23,556 nucleotides of DNA from JANMZR01 sp031383555 (GCA_031383555.1 JANMZR010000173.1:1-23556); one strand, 5' to 3'. Numbered from the stretch's first letter, positions 15,126-23,516 are shown. The notes: a model not told the origin generated them from the letters alone. Numbers and translations are program-made.

Positions 15126-15255
15126 TTTACTGCCACACCTTTTCGGAAATATCTCCGAAAGATTGTGGCTTATTGTGTTTTCTCAAAAAATATCGCCGTG
15201 GATGGTGTCCCCACCAGCCACTATTATTTAATCGAAATATTTTAGTTGCTAATAA
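15126..15255 (+). ncRNA. Structured mfd leader or small RNA, two hairpins
   Basis: Downstream of the promoter, bases 15132-15169 form a long stem: GCCACA pairs with TGTGGC, then after a two-base mismatch and a wobble, TTTCGGA pairs with TCCGAAA around a 6-nt loop. A second hairpin at 15198-15221 pairs GTGG-A-TGGTG with CACCA-G-CCAC around a 4-nt loop TCCC. Both are GC-rich compared with the flanks. No T-run follows either stem. No known riboswitch or small RNA family was recognised. It may be an mfd 5' leader, a free small RNA, or processing signals between operons. Confidence 0.45.
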
Positions 15256-18200
15256 ATGAAAGTACAAGATTTATTGACCCTTTATCAGGAAGACCCTTTT
15301 GTTCAGGTTATTACGGAACAATTAAAAACCACAATTTATAAAAAAATATACCAGCTAAAAGGTTTTTCTGGCAGTTTGGATGCCGTTACAGCTTCTGCGG
15401 TTTATCAAAAAATAAAAAAAACTTTTGTTTTTGTACTTTCAGATCGGGAGGAAGCCGCTTATTTTTTCAATGATATTAAAGACTTATTGGCAAAAGAATC
15501 GGTACATTTTTACCCGATGTCGTACAAACGCCCTTATATCCATGATGATATCGACAACGCAAATGTACTACAGCGTTCAGAAGTTTTAAATATTTTGAAC
15601 AATTCCAAAGCCGAACCGCATATAATTGTTACTTATGCCGAAGCCCTTTCTGAAAAGGTTATTAACCGTCGTTCTCTACTTTCAAACACATTTTCAGTTC
15701 AAATCAATGAGAAATTAGACCCTGAATCACTATCCGAAATTTTGATTTCTTATGAGTTTGAGCGCAATGAATTTGTGTATGAGCCTGGCCAGTTTTCTGT
15801 AAGAGGTGGAATTATCGATGTATTTGGTTTCTCAAATGACTTGCCTTACCGTATAGAGCTTTATGGAGATGAGGTAGAAAGTATTCGAACTTTCGACCCA
15901 GAGTCACAACTTTCGCAAGAGTCCGTTTCCCGGATAAATATTATTCCCAATATTCAAACCAAGTTAATTTCTGAAAAACGAGTGCCTTTTGTTGAGTTTT
16001 TGAATGAAAATAGCATCTTTTGGTTCAAAGATTTGGAGCTAAGTCTAGACCAAACCGATCAATCTTTCCATAAGGTGAAATCCGCTTTTAATCAGCTAGT
16101 TCCTGAAGGCGCCGACATAAAGATTTCATCTGATCCTAAGTTTTTGTATGAAACTCGCCGAAGTTTTTTAGCTGAAGTGAAGGAATTTAATTTGGTGGAA
16201 TTTGGCAGAAGATCCTATTTGAAAACAGAAAATAAGCTGGCAATTTCAGCCAAATCACAGCCCACTTTTGACAAAGATTTTAATAAACTGGCAAACACTT
16301 TAGCCCAATTGCAAGATACTGGTTTTACATGTATTATAGCCTCCGAAACCCAAAAACAACATGAGCGTTTGGCAACAATTTTTGAGGAAATTGATCCTCA
16401 TTTAAAGTTTTTGCCCCTACCAATTACATTAAAAGAAGGATTTATTGACGAGAGCACAAAAATAGCTTTATTCACAGACCATCAGATATTTGACCGTTTC
16501 CACCGCATTAAAAATCGGGATCGTTTTTCTAAAACAAAAGCACTTACACTCAAAGAACTTAAAAGCTTGCAAGTGGGTGATTATGTGGCACATATCGATC
16601 ATGGCATTGGTCGGTTTGCGGGTTTGGAAAAAACTATGATGGCAGGTCGAGAGCAAGAGGCCATTCGCTTGATTTATAAGGACGACGATATTTTGCTCAT
16701 GAGTATCCATAGCCTTCATAAAATTTCAAAATATTCAGGGAAAGACGGGCAACTTCCATCTATGAGTAAGCTGGGTTCTCCGGAATGGGAAAACAAAAAA
16801 AGCCGAGTAAAAAAACAGGTTAAAGACATTGCCAAAGAGTTAATTACGCTTTATGCAAAACGCCGAAAAGCACCGGGTTTTGCTTTTAGCCCCGATACTT
16901 ATATGCAAGCCGAGTTGGAGTCGTCGTTTATTTATGAGGACACTCCCGACCAAGCCAAGGCTACAAATGATGTAAAATTAGACATGGAAAAGCCGCACCC
17001 AATGGACCGATTGGTCTGTGGTGATGTAGGTTTTGGAAAAACTGAAATAGCAATTAGAGCAGCCTTTAAAGCAGTAGCTGATAGTAGGCAAGTGGCTGTT
17101 TTGGTGCCAACGACTGTTTTAGCGATGCAACATTTTCATACCTTCAAAGACCGCTTGGAAAAGCTTCCTGCAAAGGTTGAATATGTAAACCGATTCAAAA
17201 GTACTCAGCAAATTAAAGAAACTTTGGAACGAGTTGCATCAGGCAAAACTGATATTCTCATTGGTTCTCAACGTATTGTAGGTAAGGATGTTAAGTTTAA
17301 AAACTTGGGCCTTTTAGTGATAGATGAAGAGCAAAAATTTGGGGTAAAAACCAAGGATCGCCTTAAAGAAATGCGCTTTGATGTGGATGTGCTCACACTT
17401 ACTGCCACGCCAATCCCACGTACGCTACACTTCTCGCTCATGGGTGCACGTGACCTTTCAGTTATTGCCACTCCACCACCCAATCGCCAACCCGTTACGA
17501 CTGAAGTTCATGTATTCAATGATATTTTAGTTCGTGATGCAATTCGATCAGAAATAGAAAGAGGCGGTCAGACCTTTTTTGTGCACAACCGTGTTTCTGA
17601 TATTGACACGGTGGCCAATAATATTCTCAGATTGGTACCCGATGCAAAGGTATGTATTGCCCATGGCCAAATGGATGGCGATAGGTTAGAAAACGTGATG
17701 ATGAAATTTATGGAAGGCCACTTTGATGTGATGGTTTCAACTAATTTGATTGAGTCAGGTTTGGATATTTCTAATGCCAATACCATGATTATAAACAACG
17801 CTCAAAACTTCGGTCTTTCTGATTTGCATCAATTGCGTGGTCGAGTTGGGCGTAGCAATCGCAAAGCTTTTTGTTATTTGCTCACACCCGCATTGAGCTT
17901 ATTATCAACCGATTCCAGAAAAAGGTTGGGTGCATTGGAAGAGTTTTCTGACCTTGGCGATGGTTTCCGTGTAGCCATGCGTGACCTCGACATTCGAGGG
18001 GCCGGTAATCTTTTGGGTGCTGAGCAAAGTGGATTTATCAACGATTTGGGTTTTGAAATGTACCATAAAATATTGGACGAAGCTATCGATGAGCTCAAAG
18101 AAACGGAATTCAAGCATTTATTTGAAAAAGAATTGACAGAACAGTCCAAAAACTGGGTGCCCGATTGCCAGATTGAAACAGATTTGGCAGTTTCAGTTCC

Positions 18201-18609
18201 CGATTTTTATGTAACTAATATTTCGGAAAGGTTAAGTATTTACAACCAATTGGATAACTTAAAAACAGAGGAGGAATTAATAGAATTTAGAAATAGTATT
18301 ATCGATCGATTTGGCAAATTACCCTCCGAAGCTGCAGATTTATTTGAAATTGTTAAAGTTAGATGGTTAGCCGAAAGTTTAGGAATTGAAAAATTACAAT
18401 TCAAAAACAATATCCTTAAATGTTATTTCGTTTCTACCGAACAACAGGCTTATTTTAGTTCTGAAACATTTGGCAAGGTTCTTGATTATGTTAAAAAGCA
18501 CCCAAAAACTTGCCAATTGCGTGATAATAAGGGCAAAGCATTACTGAATATCGAGAATTTGACTACAATAAATCAAATATTAAACGAGTTAAACAGTATT
18601 TTTAACTAA
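15256..18609 (+). CDS. mfd: Transcription-repair coupling factor Mfd
   Basis: ATP-dependent DNA translocase that removes RNA polymerase stalled at DNA damage and recruits UvrA to start nucleotide excision repair. The 1117-aa product, near the usual 1150, has all expected parts: N-terminal UvrB-like region (about 1-350, with FSVRGGIIDVFG), RNA polymerase-interacting CarD-like domain (about 438-530, starting VGDYVAHIDHGIGRFAGLE), RecG-type translocase with Walker A GDVGFGKTE (589-597), DEEQ box (690-693), LTATPIPRTL, then DLHQLRGRVGRSNRKA in the second motor domain, and a C-terminal TRCF domain (about 975-1080). Intact. It is monocistronic or the first gene of a unit with gldJ 72 bp downstream, though gldJ has its own possible promoter. 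Confidence 0.97.
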   Translation: MKVQDLLTLYQEDPFVQVITEQLKTTIYKKIYQLKGFSGSLDAVTASAVYQKIKKTFVFVLSDREEAAYFFNDIKDLLAKESVHFYPMSYKRPYIHDDIDNANVLQRSEVLNILNNSKAEPHIIVTYAEALSEKVINRRSLLSNTFSVQINEKLDPESLSEILISYEFERNEFVYEPGQFSVRGGIIDVFGFSNDLPYRIELYGDEVESIRTFDPESQLSQESVSRINIIPNIQTKLISEKRVPFVEFLNENSIFWFKDLELSLDQTDQSFHKVKSAFNQLVPEGADIKISSDPKFLYETRRSFLAEVKEFNLVEFGRRSYLKTENKLAISAKSQPTFDKDFNKLANTLAQLQDTGFTCIIASETQKQHERLATIFEEIDPHLKFLPLPITLKEGFIDESTKIALFTDHQIFDRFHRIKNRDRFSKTKALTLKELKSLQVGDYVAHIDHGIGRFAGLEKTMMAGREQEAIRLIYKDDDILLMSIHSLHKISKYSGKDGQLPSMSKLGSPEWENKKSRVKKQVKDIAKELITLYAKRRKAPGFAFSPDTYMQAELESSFIYEDTPDQAKATNDVKLDMEKPHPMDRLVCGDVGFGKTEIAIRAAFKAVADSRQVAVLVPTTVLAMQHFHTFKDRLEKLPAKVEYVNRFKSTQQIKETLERVASGKTDILIGSQRIVGKDVKFKNLGLLVIDEEQKFGVKTKDRLKEMRFDVDVLTLTATPIPRTLHFSLMGARDLSVIATPPPNRQPVTTEVHVFNDILVRDAIRSEIERGGQTFFVHNRVSDIDTVANNILRLVPDAKVCIAHGQMDGDRLENVMMKFMEGHFDVMVSTNLIESGLDISNANTMIINNAQNFGLSDLHQLRGRVGRSNRKAFCYLLTPALSLLSTDSRKRLGALEEFSDLGDGFRVAMRDLDIRGAGNLLGAEQSGFINDLGFEMYHKILDEAIDELKETEFKHLFEKELTEQSKNWVPDCQIETDLAVSVPDFYVTNISERLSIYNQLDNLKTEEELIEFRNSIIDRFGKLPSEAADLFEIVKVRWLAESLGIEKLQFKNNILKCYFVSTEQQAYFSSETFGKVLDYVKKHPKTCQLRDNKGKALLNIENLTTINQILNELNSIFN

Positions 18610-18614
18610 TTTTG
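18607..18614 (+). promoter_or_regulatory. Candidate gldJ promoter (-7 box)
   Basis: TAATTTTG fits the -7 consensus, overlapping the mfd stop codon, and would give a leader of about 60 nt. No good -33 element. Confidence 0.3.
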
Positions 18615-18681
18615 TGGAATTGCTGCCTTTATATGCCCCCAAAACTAAATAAAAAATAGATTTAAATTTAAATTTTTAGAA

Positions 18682-19953
18682 ATGACATTTTTAAAAAACC
18701 CTTTATTTACAATTTTTGCCATATCTATGGTAATTATTTCTTGCCAAAAGAACTCAAAGAACCCTACAAGTAATAATCCTGGAAAAGTAAGTAAAACCAC
18801 CGGCGTTGCTTATAACCAAAAAAACGGGTTTCAAACTGTCAAAACTTTTAAAGGACAACCAACTGGGCCCAACCTTGTATTTATTGAAGGTGGTCGATTT
18901 GTATTAGGTGCGCTTGAAGAGGATGTTATGAACTCTCGTGACAACCGTGAGCGTACCGTAACAGTACAATCTTTTTATATGGATGAAACAGAAATAGCCA
19001 ATATTCAATACTTGGAATATCTTCATGCTGTGCAAACAGACTCTTCTCAAGAGGTTTACGAGGCGGCTTTACCCGATACAACTGTTTGGGCCGACCCCTT
19101 AGCTTTCAACGACGCTTATGTTGACCATTATTTGCGTTACCCAGGTTTCAGATATTTTCCAGTGGTTGGCGTTTCTTGGGAGCAAGCCAACGATTATTCT
19201 GACTGGAGAACGTTAACCGTAAACAATGTAATGGCTAAAAAAGCAGCAGGTGGTGGGGTAAAAACTAAAAAAGGTTTGTTTGGAAAAGGTAAAAAAGAAG
19301 CTCCAAAAACAACTCCAAAAGCTGAAACGCCAATTGTGGCTAGTGCTAATTCAAATTCATTAATTGAGCAAGGTATTTCATTACCTCGCTACCGCCTGCC
19401 AACAGAAGCTGAATGGGAGTATGCTGCAAAAGCAATGATTGGTACTCAAGATAATGATGAAAACCAATCGACACAGAGAATATACCCTTGGGACGGCTCA
19501 TCAGTAAGAAATAGAGCTGGTAAAAAGAAAGGTACAATGTTGGCCAACTTCAAGAGAGGTCGTGGCGATTACGGTGGCCTTGCTGGCAAGTCAAATGATG
19601 CAGCAATTATAACAACTGATGTTTATACCTATGCACCCAACGACTTTGGCCTTTATAATATGGCAGGTAATGTTAATGAATGGGTAATGGATACTTACCG
19701 TCCGCTATCTTATGAAGACTTCAACGACCTTAATCCTTTACGTAGAAATGACTATTTGGACGAAGAAAAAAATTATGATATTAAAAATAGTAATTCATCT
19801 GTTTCTAACAACTCACGATTGTACAAAGGTGGTTCTTGGAATGACGTAGCTTATTGGTTGGCTCCAGGAACTCGTAGATTTATAGATAAGGATTCATCCA
19901 CTTCAACTATTGGCTTCCGTTGTGCCATGATAAGAGCCGGTTCAAATAAATAA
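18682..19953 (+). CDS. gldJ: GldJ-type lipoprotein with FGE-sulfatase fold
   Basis: Outer-membrane-associated lipoprotein of the gliding motility / type IX secretion machinery; in flavobacteria GldJ stabilises GldK and supports gliding and secretion. The 423-aa product has lipobox ISC (Cys21), then a formylglycine-generating-enzyme-like domain: LVFIEGGRFVLG (65-76), FYMDETEIANIQYLEYL (98-114), PVVGVSWEQANDYSDWRT, LPTEAEWEYAAK (239-250), NMAGNVNEWVMD (326-337), YKGGSWND and GFRCAM. A GldJ-type feature is SKTTGVAYNQKNGF (37-50) before the domain. A Lys/Gly-rich insert (about 185-218) splits it. The active-site cysteine pair of true FGE is absent (only Cys21 and one near the end), so this is structural, not a sulfatase activator. 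It is separated from other gld genes, which is not unusual outside flavobacteria. Confidence 0.8.
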   Translation: MTFLKNPLFTIFAISMVIISCQKNSKNPTSNNPGKVSKTTGVAYNQKNGFQTVKTFKGQPTGPNLVFIEGGRFVLGALEEDVMNSRDNRERTVTVQSFYMDETEIANIQYLEYLHAVQTDSSQEVYEAALPDTTVWADPLAFNDAYVDHYLRYPGFRYFPVVGVSWEQANDYSDWRTLTVNNVMAKKAAGGGVKTKKGLFGKGKKEAPKTTPKAETPIVASANSNSLIEQGISLPRYRLPTEAEWEYAAKAMIGTQDNDENQSTQRIYPWDGSSVRNRAGKKKGTMLANFKRGRGDYGGLAGKSNDAAIITTDVYTYAPNDFGLYNMAGNVNEWVMDTYRPLSYEDFNDLNPLRRNDYLDEEKNYDIKNSNSSVSNNSRLYKGGSWNDVAYWLAPGTRRFIDKDSSTSTIGFRCAMIRAGSNK

Positions 19954-19972
19954 TATTGAAAATATTTTTCAG

Positions 19973-20009
19973 AAAAAGGGTCTCAAAACATATTTGAGAC
20001 CCTTTTTTT
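19973..20009 (+). terminator. Strong intrinsic terminator after gldJ
   Basis: Bases 19973-19987 (AAAAAGGGTCTCAAA) pair perfectly with 19993-20007 around a 5-nt loop, and the 3' arm runs into seven T. It starts 20 bp past the gldJ stop. The A-tract on the other side could let it work in both directions. Confidence 0.92.
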
Positions 20010-20050
20010 ATATATTTAATTTTACTTATTTATTTTAATTGTATTCCAGT

Positions 20051-20077
20051 TTTGTAAAAATTATCAACTAAATTTGA
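20051..20077 (+). promoter_or_regulatory. Candidate promoter of the FAH-family gene
   Basis: TAAATTTGA at 20069-20077 fits the -7 box; TTTG at 20051-20054 is a -33 candidate but with 14 bp spacing, shorter than usual. It lies right after the gldJ terminator and 23 bp before the ATG, a sensible position. Confidence 0.4.
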
Positions 20078-20100
20078 TTTCATAATTAGAAAAAATAAAG

Positions 20101-20937
20101 ATGAAAATATACAATGCCTCTGATCATATTATTGTTGAGCATGGGAATAAGTGTTATTTCCCATTGAATCAAGATTGGGATTCATTTATAAACCATGAGA
20201 ACCTTTTTGAAAAAATTTCTTCAGAATTGGCAGGATATGAGTTTATTGGAGATACTTCCATTTTAGAAAGTAAACATATTTTAGCCCCAATTGCCAACCA
20301 AGAAATTTGGGCATCGGGCGTAACATATATGAGGAGCAAAGCCGCTCGAATGGAGGAAAGTAAAGAGTCGGGCGGCGCTACTTTTTATGATAAAGTTTAT
20401 GATGCTGAGCGACCAGAATTATTTTTCAAATCAACTCCTAGCCGAACAGTTGGGACAGGTCAAAAAGTAAGAATCAGAAAAGATTCTACCTGGGATGTAC
20501 CAGAGCCAGAACTGACTTTATTCATAAATTCAGAAGCGCAAATTGTTGGCTATACCATTGGTAATGACATGAGCAGCAGAAGCATAGAGGGTGAAAATCC
20601 GCTTTATTTGCCACAAGCAAAAATGTATGATTGTGGTGCCGCTTTGGGGCCATGTATACTCGTAACTGAAAAGCCAATTTCTCCTGAAACATTAATTTCA
20701 ATTCAAATATCAAGAGAAAATCTGGAAGTTTTTTCTGGTTCCATTGCCATCAATCAAATGAAAAGAAAACATACGGAACTGGTTGAATTCCTTTTTCGAG
20801 AGCAAACATTTTCAAAAGGCGTATTTTTAATGACTGGTACTGGTATTGTGCCTGGCAATGACTTTACTTTGCAATCGGGCGACGTGATTTCGATTACTAT
20901 AGAAGGAATTGGTACTTTAATAAATGAAGTTGAATAA
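20101..20937 (+). CDS. FAH-fold 2-keto-3-deoxy-D-arabinonate dehydratase-like enzyme
   Basis: Fumarylacetoacetate hydrolase superfamily enzyme. The 278-aa product resembles archaeal 2-keto-3-deoxy-D-arabinonate dehydratase along its length: EIWASGVTYMRSK (68-80), YDKVYDAERPELFFKSTP (96-113), PEPELTLF with Mg-binding Glu135 and Glu137, GNDMSSRSIEGENPLYLPQ with Asp156, and LMTGTGIVPG (243-252). That enzyme removes water from the keto-deoxy sugar acid to give 2-oxoglutarate semialdehyde in non-phosphorylative pentose breakdown. The alternative is another FAH-fold hydrolase or decarboxylase, but PEPE plus NPLYLPQ favours the dehydratase. No dehydrogenase for the semialdehyde is in the window. Downstream genes are on the same strand, with a hairpin in between, so it may be monocistronic. 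Confidence 0.8.
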   Translation: MKIYNASDHIIVEHGNKCYFPLNQDWDSFINHENLFEKISSELAGYEFIGDTSILESKHILAPIANQEIWASGVTYMRSKAARMEESKESGGATFYDKVYDAERPELFFKSTPSRTVGTGQKVRIRKDSTWDVPEPELTLFINSEAQIVGYTIGNDMSSRSIEGENPLYLPQAKMYDCGAALGPCILVTEKPISPETLISIQISRENLEVFSGSIAINQMKRKHTELVEFLFREQTFSKGVFLMTGTGIVPGNDFTLQSGDVISITIEGIGTLINEVE

Positions 20938-20945
20938 ACTTATCG

Positions 20946-20982
20946 ATTAATAAACAAAACTGGTTTATTAATTTATTTAATT
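20946..20982 (+). terminator. Terminator-like hairpin after the FAH gene
   Basis: ATTAATAAAC (20946-20955) pairs perfectly with GTTTATTAAT (20963-20972) around a 7-nt loop, then a T-rich tract. The stem is A/T-rich, hence weak as a terminator, but its position 8 bp past the stop supports the role. Confidence 0.5.
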
Positions 20983-21043
20983 TTAAATACGCTAAACCTC
21001 TAAATCTCTTTGTTTAAAATAAAAAAAAAGACAAAACTACAAA

Positions 21044-21427
21044 ATGAATATAAGACAAAATATACTTTCAGGGTCACCTTGGGAAGATAAAATGGGATAT
21101 TGCCGTGCAGTGAAAATAGGTAATATTGTGGAAGTAGCTGGTACTGTTGCCATTGTGGATGGCGAATTTGTGAAAAAAGATGATATGTATGGTCAAACAC
21201 TAAATATTTTAACAAGAATAGAAAAAGTATTGGAAGAAGCTGGCGCAAAAATGAGTGATGTGGTTCGAACCAGAATTTTCACAACTGATATTTCTCGCTG
21301 GGAAGAAGTAGCCGAAGCTCATGGTGCGTTTTTTGGTGAAATAAAGCCTACTACAGGCATTTACGAAGTAAGTAAATTGATTTCTCCAGATTATTTGGTT
21401 GAGATAGAATTTTCCGCTGTGTTATAG
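21044..21427 (+). CDS. RidA/YjgF-family protein lacking the catalytic Arg
   Basis: Member of the Rid superfamily of small trimeric barrel proteins, of which RidA deaminates reactive enamine/imine intermediates. The 127-aa product has the fold signatures: GNIVEVAGTVAIVDGE (26-41), NILTRIEKVLEEAGAKMSDVVRTRIF (54-79) and VEIEFSAV (119-126, with the conserved Glu at 120). However, where RidA has the essential Arg105 within ARSCVEV, this protein reads TTGIYEV, with Thr104 at the Arg position. It therefore belongs to one of the Rid subfamilies without imine deaminase activity, several of which sit in catabolic operons. It lies between the FAH-fold dehydratase-like gene (106 bp upstream) and the oxidoreductase gene (128 bp downstream), which suggests a role in the same catabolism (inference). 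Confidence 0.9.
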   Translation: MNIRQNILSGSPWEDKMGYCRAVKIGNIVEVAGTVAIVDGEFVKKDDMYGQTLNILTRIEKVLEEAGAKMSDVVRTRIFTTDISRWEEVAEAHGAFFGEIKPTTGIYEVSKLISPDYLVEIEFSAVL

Positions 21428-21555
21428 GCTATGCTAGCACATCATATCAATTTTTATTAAAAATAATGTTATAAATTGCTTTTAAATGCCCAATGGGCTC
21501 TGGGTCAAATTTTAGCATACGTTAATCCAAATTTAAATCAAAAAAATATTTTAAA

Positions 21556-23010
21556 ATGAAACAACCAAAGAATACCTCTCGACGTGAATTTATCAAGGCA
21601 GGTGCAATTGTATCTTCTTTTTTTATTGTTCCCAGAAATGTTTTAGGTGGGAAAGGATTTATCGCCCCAAGTGATCAATTAAACTTAGCTGCAATTGGTG
21701 CTGGCGGAAAAGGTCGCTCCGATATAGCCAATGCTTCCGTAAAAGGAAGAGAAAGGATAGTTTCTCTTTGCGATGTTGACTTTTCTGGCTCAGCAAAAGA
21801 AACTGTAAAATTGTTCCCAAATGCGAAAAGATATTCCGACTTCCGCAAAATGCTTGACACTGAAAAAGATATTGACGCAGTTACTATTTCTACCCCCGAT
21901 CACGTGCATGGCCCAGCTGCCAAATATGCAATGGAAAGAGGTAAACATGTATACGTACAAAAGCCCATGACCCATAATATTCGAGAAGCTCGTATGCTTA
22001 CTGAGATGGCTCGCACCCAAAAAGTAGTGACTCAAATGGGTAATCAAGGAGCCTCAAATCCATTGTTAGGAATGGTAAAAAATTGGATTGATTCAGATAA
22101 ATTAGGCAAAATAGGCAAAGTACAAATTTGGACAAATCGCCCAGTTTGGCCACAAGGTGGACCAATGCCAAAACCAGATAATAGCCTAAAGCCAAACGAT
22201 TTGGATTGGGATATGTGGCTAGGGCCTGCTGAAAATAAGCCTTTTATCCCCAATATGCATCCATTTAATTGGCGAGGATGGTGGGACTATGGCACAGGAG
22301 CACTTGGCGATGTAGGTTGCCATTTGATTGACATTCCTTTCAGAACTTTGGGCCTTAAATACCCGACCGATGCCGAATGTAGTGTCGCATCAATCTATTC
22401 AAAAATGTGGACTGCAGATTTAAATGCAGAAGGTTGCCCACCAGCCTCTTTTATAACACTTCATTTTGGTGCTACCGCCAAAAGCAAGTCGCCTATAGAA
22501 ATGACTTGGAGTGATGGAGGCCTTCGTCCTTCACATCCTGATATTATTCCAGCCAATAGTTATATGGGAGGCGAAAAAAGTAATAATGGGGTGATGATAA
22601 TCGGTGAAAAAGGAATTATCACTACAAATATAAACGATAGTTCACCGATGATGCCGAAATTGTATTTGAACGATGGCACAACGGATTTTGGCCCTGAAAC
22701 CAGAGATAATAAAGAGTCAGAATATGGACATCAACGCAAATGGGTTGACGCTTGTAAAGCTGGATTCAAAAGCCCTGAGCACTTAGCTTTAACATCGTCA
22801 TTTGACTATGCTGGGCCTATGACAGAGACCGTTCTCATGGGTAATTTGGCCATCAGAAGTTATATGCTTAGAAAAGTAGATTCGAAAGGGGCTTCAGACT
22901 TTTTTGCCCGTAAAAAACTCCTTTGGGACGGAGAAAATATGCGTATCACCAATATGGAAGAAGCTAATCAATTTGTGGGTAGAACTTACCGACCAGGTTG
23001 GGAAATGTGA
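21556..23010 (+). CDS. Tat-exported Gfo/Idh/MocA-family oxidoreductase
   Basis: NAD(P)-dependent oxidoreductase family acting on sugars and related polyols. The 484-aa product starts with a twin-arginine leader, TSRREFIKAGA (Arg9-Arg10) and a hydrophobic segment, so periplasmic location with a bound cofactor is predicted. Rossmann motif AAIGAGGKG (45-53) follows, then CDVD (72-75), STPDHVHGP (112-120) and VQKPMTHN with the catalytic-type Lys136. The C-terminal domain has GDVGCHLID (Asp252, His256) and the long bacterial-type form with many Trp and Pro. Tat-exported members are plentiful in Bacteroidota and planctomycetes; substrates are mostly unknown, although some act on glycoside 3-oxidation or release. 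A Dabb gene follows after 23 bp, so they form an operon. Confidence 0.92.
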   Translation: MKQPKNTSRREFIKAGAIVSSFFIVPRNVLGGKGFIAPSDQLNLAAIGAGGKGRSDIANASVKGRERIVSLCDVDFSGSAKETVKLFPNAKRYSDFRKMLDTEKDIDAVTISTPDHVHGPAAKYAMERGKHVYVQKPMTHNIREARMLTEMARTQKVVTQMGNQGASNPLLGMVKNWIDSDKLGKIGKVQIWTNRPVWPQGGPMPKPDNSLKPNDLDWDMWLGPAENKPFIPNMHPFNWRGWWDYGTGALGDVGCHLIDIPFRTLGLKYPTDAECSVASIYSKMWTADLNAEGCPPASFITLHFGATAKSKSPIEMTWSDGGLRPSHPDIIPANSYMGGEKSNNGVMIIGEKGIITTNINDSSPMMPKLYLNDGTTDFGPETRDNKESEYGHQRKWVDACKAGFKSPEHLALTSSFDYAGPMTETVLMGNLAIRSYMLRKVDSKGASDFFARKKLLWDGENMRITNMEEANQFVGRTYRPGWEM

Positions 23011-23033
23011 AAATAAATGAAATTTCATCACAT

Positions 23034-23336
23034 ATGATTAGGCATTCTGTTATTCTCAAATTTAAACAAAATATAACTGATGCTGGAAAGCAAGCCTTTT
23101 TTGATGCCACCTTTCAATTGGCGAAGATTGATGGCGTTCACAAATTTGAAGTACTGAATCAAACAAGTTCAAAAAATAATTTTGAATATGGGATTTCTAT
23201 GGAATTTGATAGTCAAAAAGAATATGATTTCTACTCAAATCACCCTGAACATCAGTCTTTTATACAAGATATTTGGTTAAAATATGTTGATGATTTTTTA
23301 GAGATAGATTATACTCATTTTCATAAAGAAGAATAA
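23034..23336 (+). CDS. Dabb (stress-responsive A/B barrel) protein
   Basis: Small dimeric alpha/beta-barrel protein; some relatives are stress proteins, others are enzymes or ligand-binding proteins, so the function is open. The 100-aa product begins MIRHSVILKFKQN, the typical first strand of the family, and has YSNHPEHQSF (His/Pro motif of the barrel, near residues 67-76). I chose the ATG at 23034 rather than an upstream TTG at 22998, because the ATG begins the family's first strand and avoids a 13-bp overlap with the oxidoreductase gene. The 23-bp spacing implies co-transcription with that gene. No signal peptide, so it is cytosolic while its partner is exported, an odd pairing. Confidence 0.88.
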   Translation: MIRHSVILKFKQNITDAGKQAFFDATFQLAKIDGVHKFEVLNQTSSKNNFEYGISMEFDSQKEYDFYSNHPEHQSFIQDIWLKYVDDFLEIDYTHFHKEE

Positions 23337-23472
23337 ATTGCTTAAACCCAATGGTTCCTCCTGTGGGCCAAACTAATGATTTGTGCTTTGGAGCTGAAGT
23401 ACAATTTATGGTAAATAGGCTCTCCTTTTAAAGTATAATTAACTGATAATTAGTAAATTACTTCAAAAAAAT

Positions 23473-23516
23473 AACCCCAAAAATACCAAATAACTTGGTT
23501 TTTTGGGGTTTTTTGT
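23473..23516 (+). terminator. Intrinsic terminator at the right end
   Basis: AACCCCAAAAATACCAA (23473-23489) pairs with TTGGTTTTTTGGGGTT (23495-23510) with one bulge and a 5-nt loop, then a T-run. It is about 135 bp past the Dabb stop and would end the oxidoreductase-Dabb transcript. A-rich bases on the left side mean it could also stop a leftward transcript. Confidence 0.8.

Noticed and set aside
18682..19953. Annotation as formylglycine-generating enzyme / sulfatase activator
   Set aside because: The active-site cysteine pair is missing and the N-terminal part fits GldJ; there is also no sulfatase nearby.
21488..21498. Small palindrome GCCCA-A-TGGGC upstream of the oxidoreductase gene
   Set aside because: Only five base pairs per arm and a one-base centre; too weak to call an operator or hairpin.
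22998..23336. TTG start for the Dabb gene
   Set aside because: The ATG at 23034 begins exactly at the conserved first strand and removes an overlap with the upstream gene.
23342..23440. About 33-codon start-less minus-strand frame (ending ISLAHRRNHWV) right of the Dabb gene
   Set aside because: No start codon, no recognised family and short length; chance is a sufficient explanation, though gene debris cannot be excluded.
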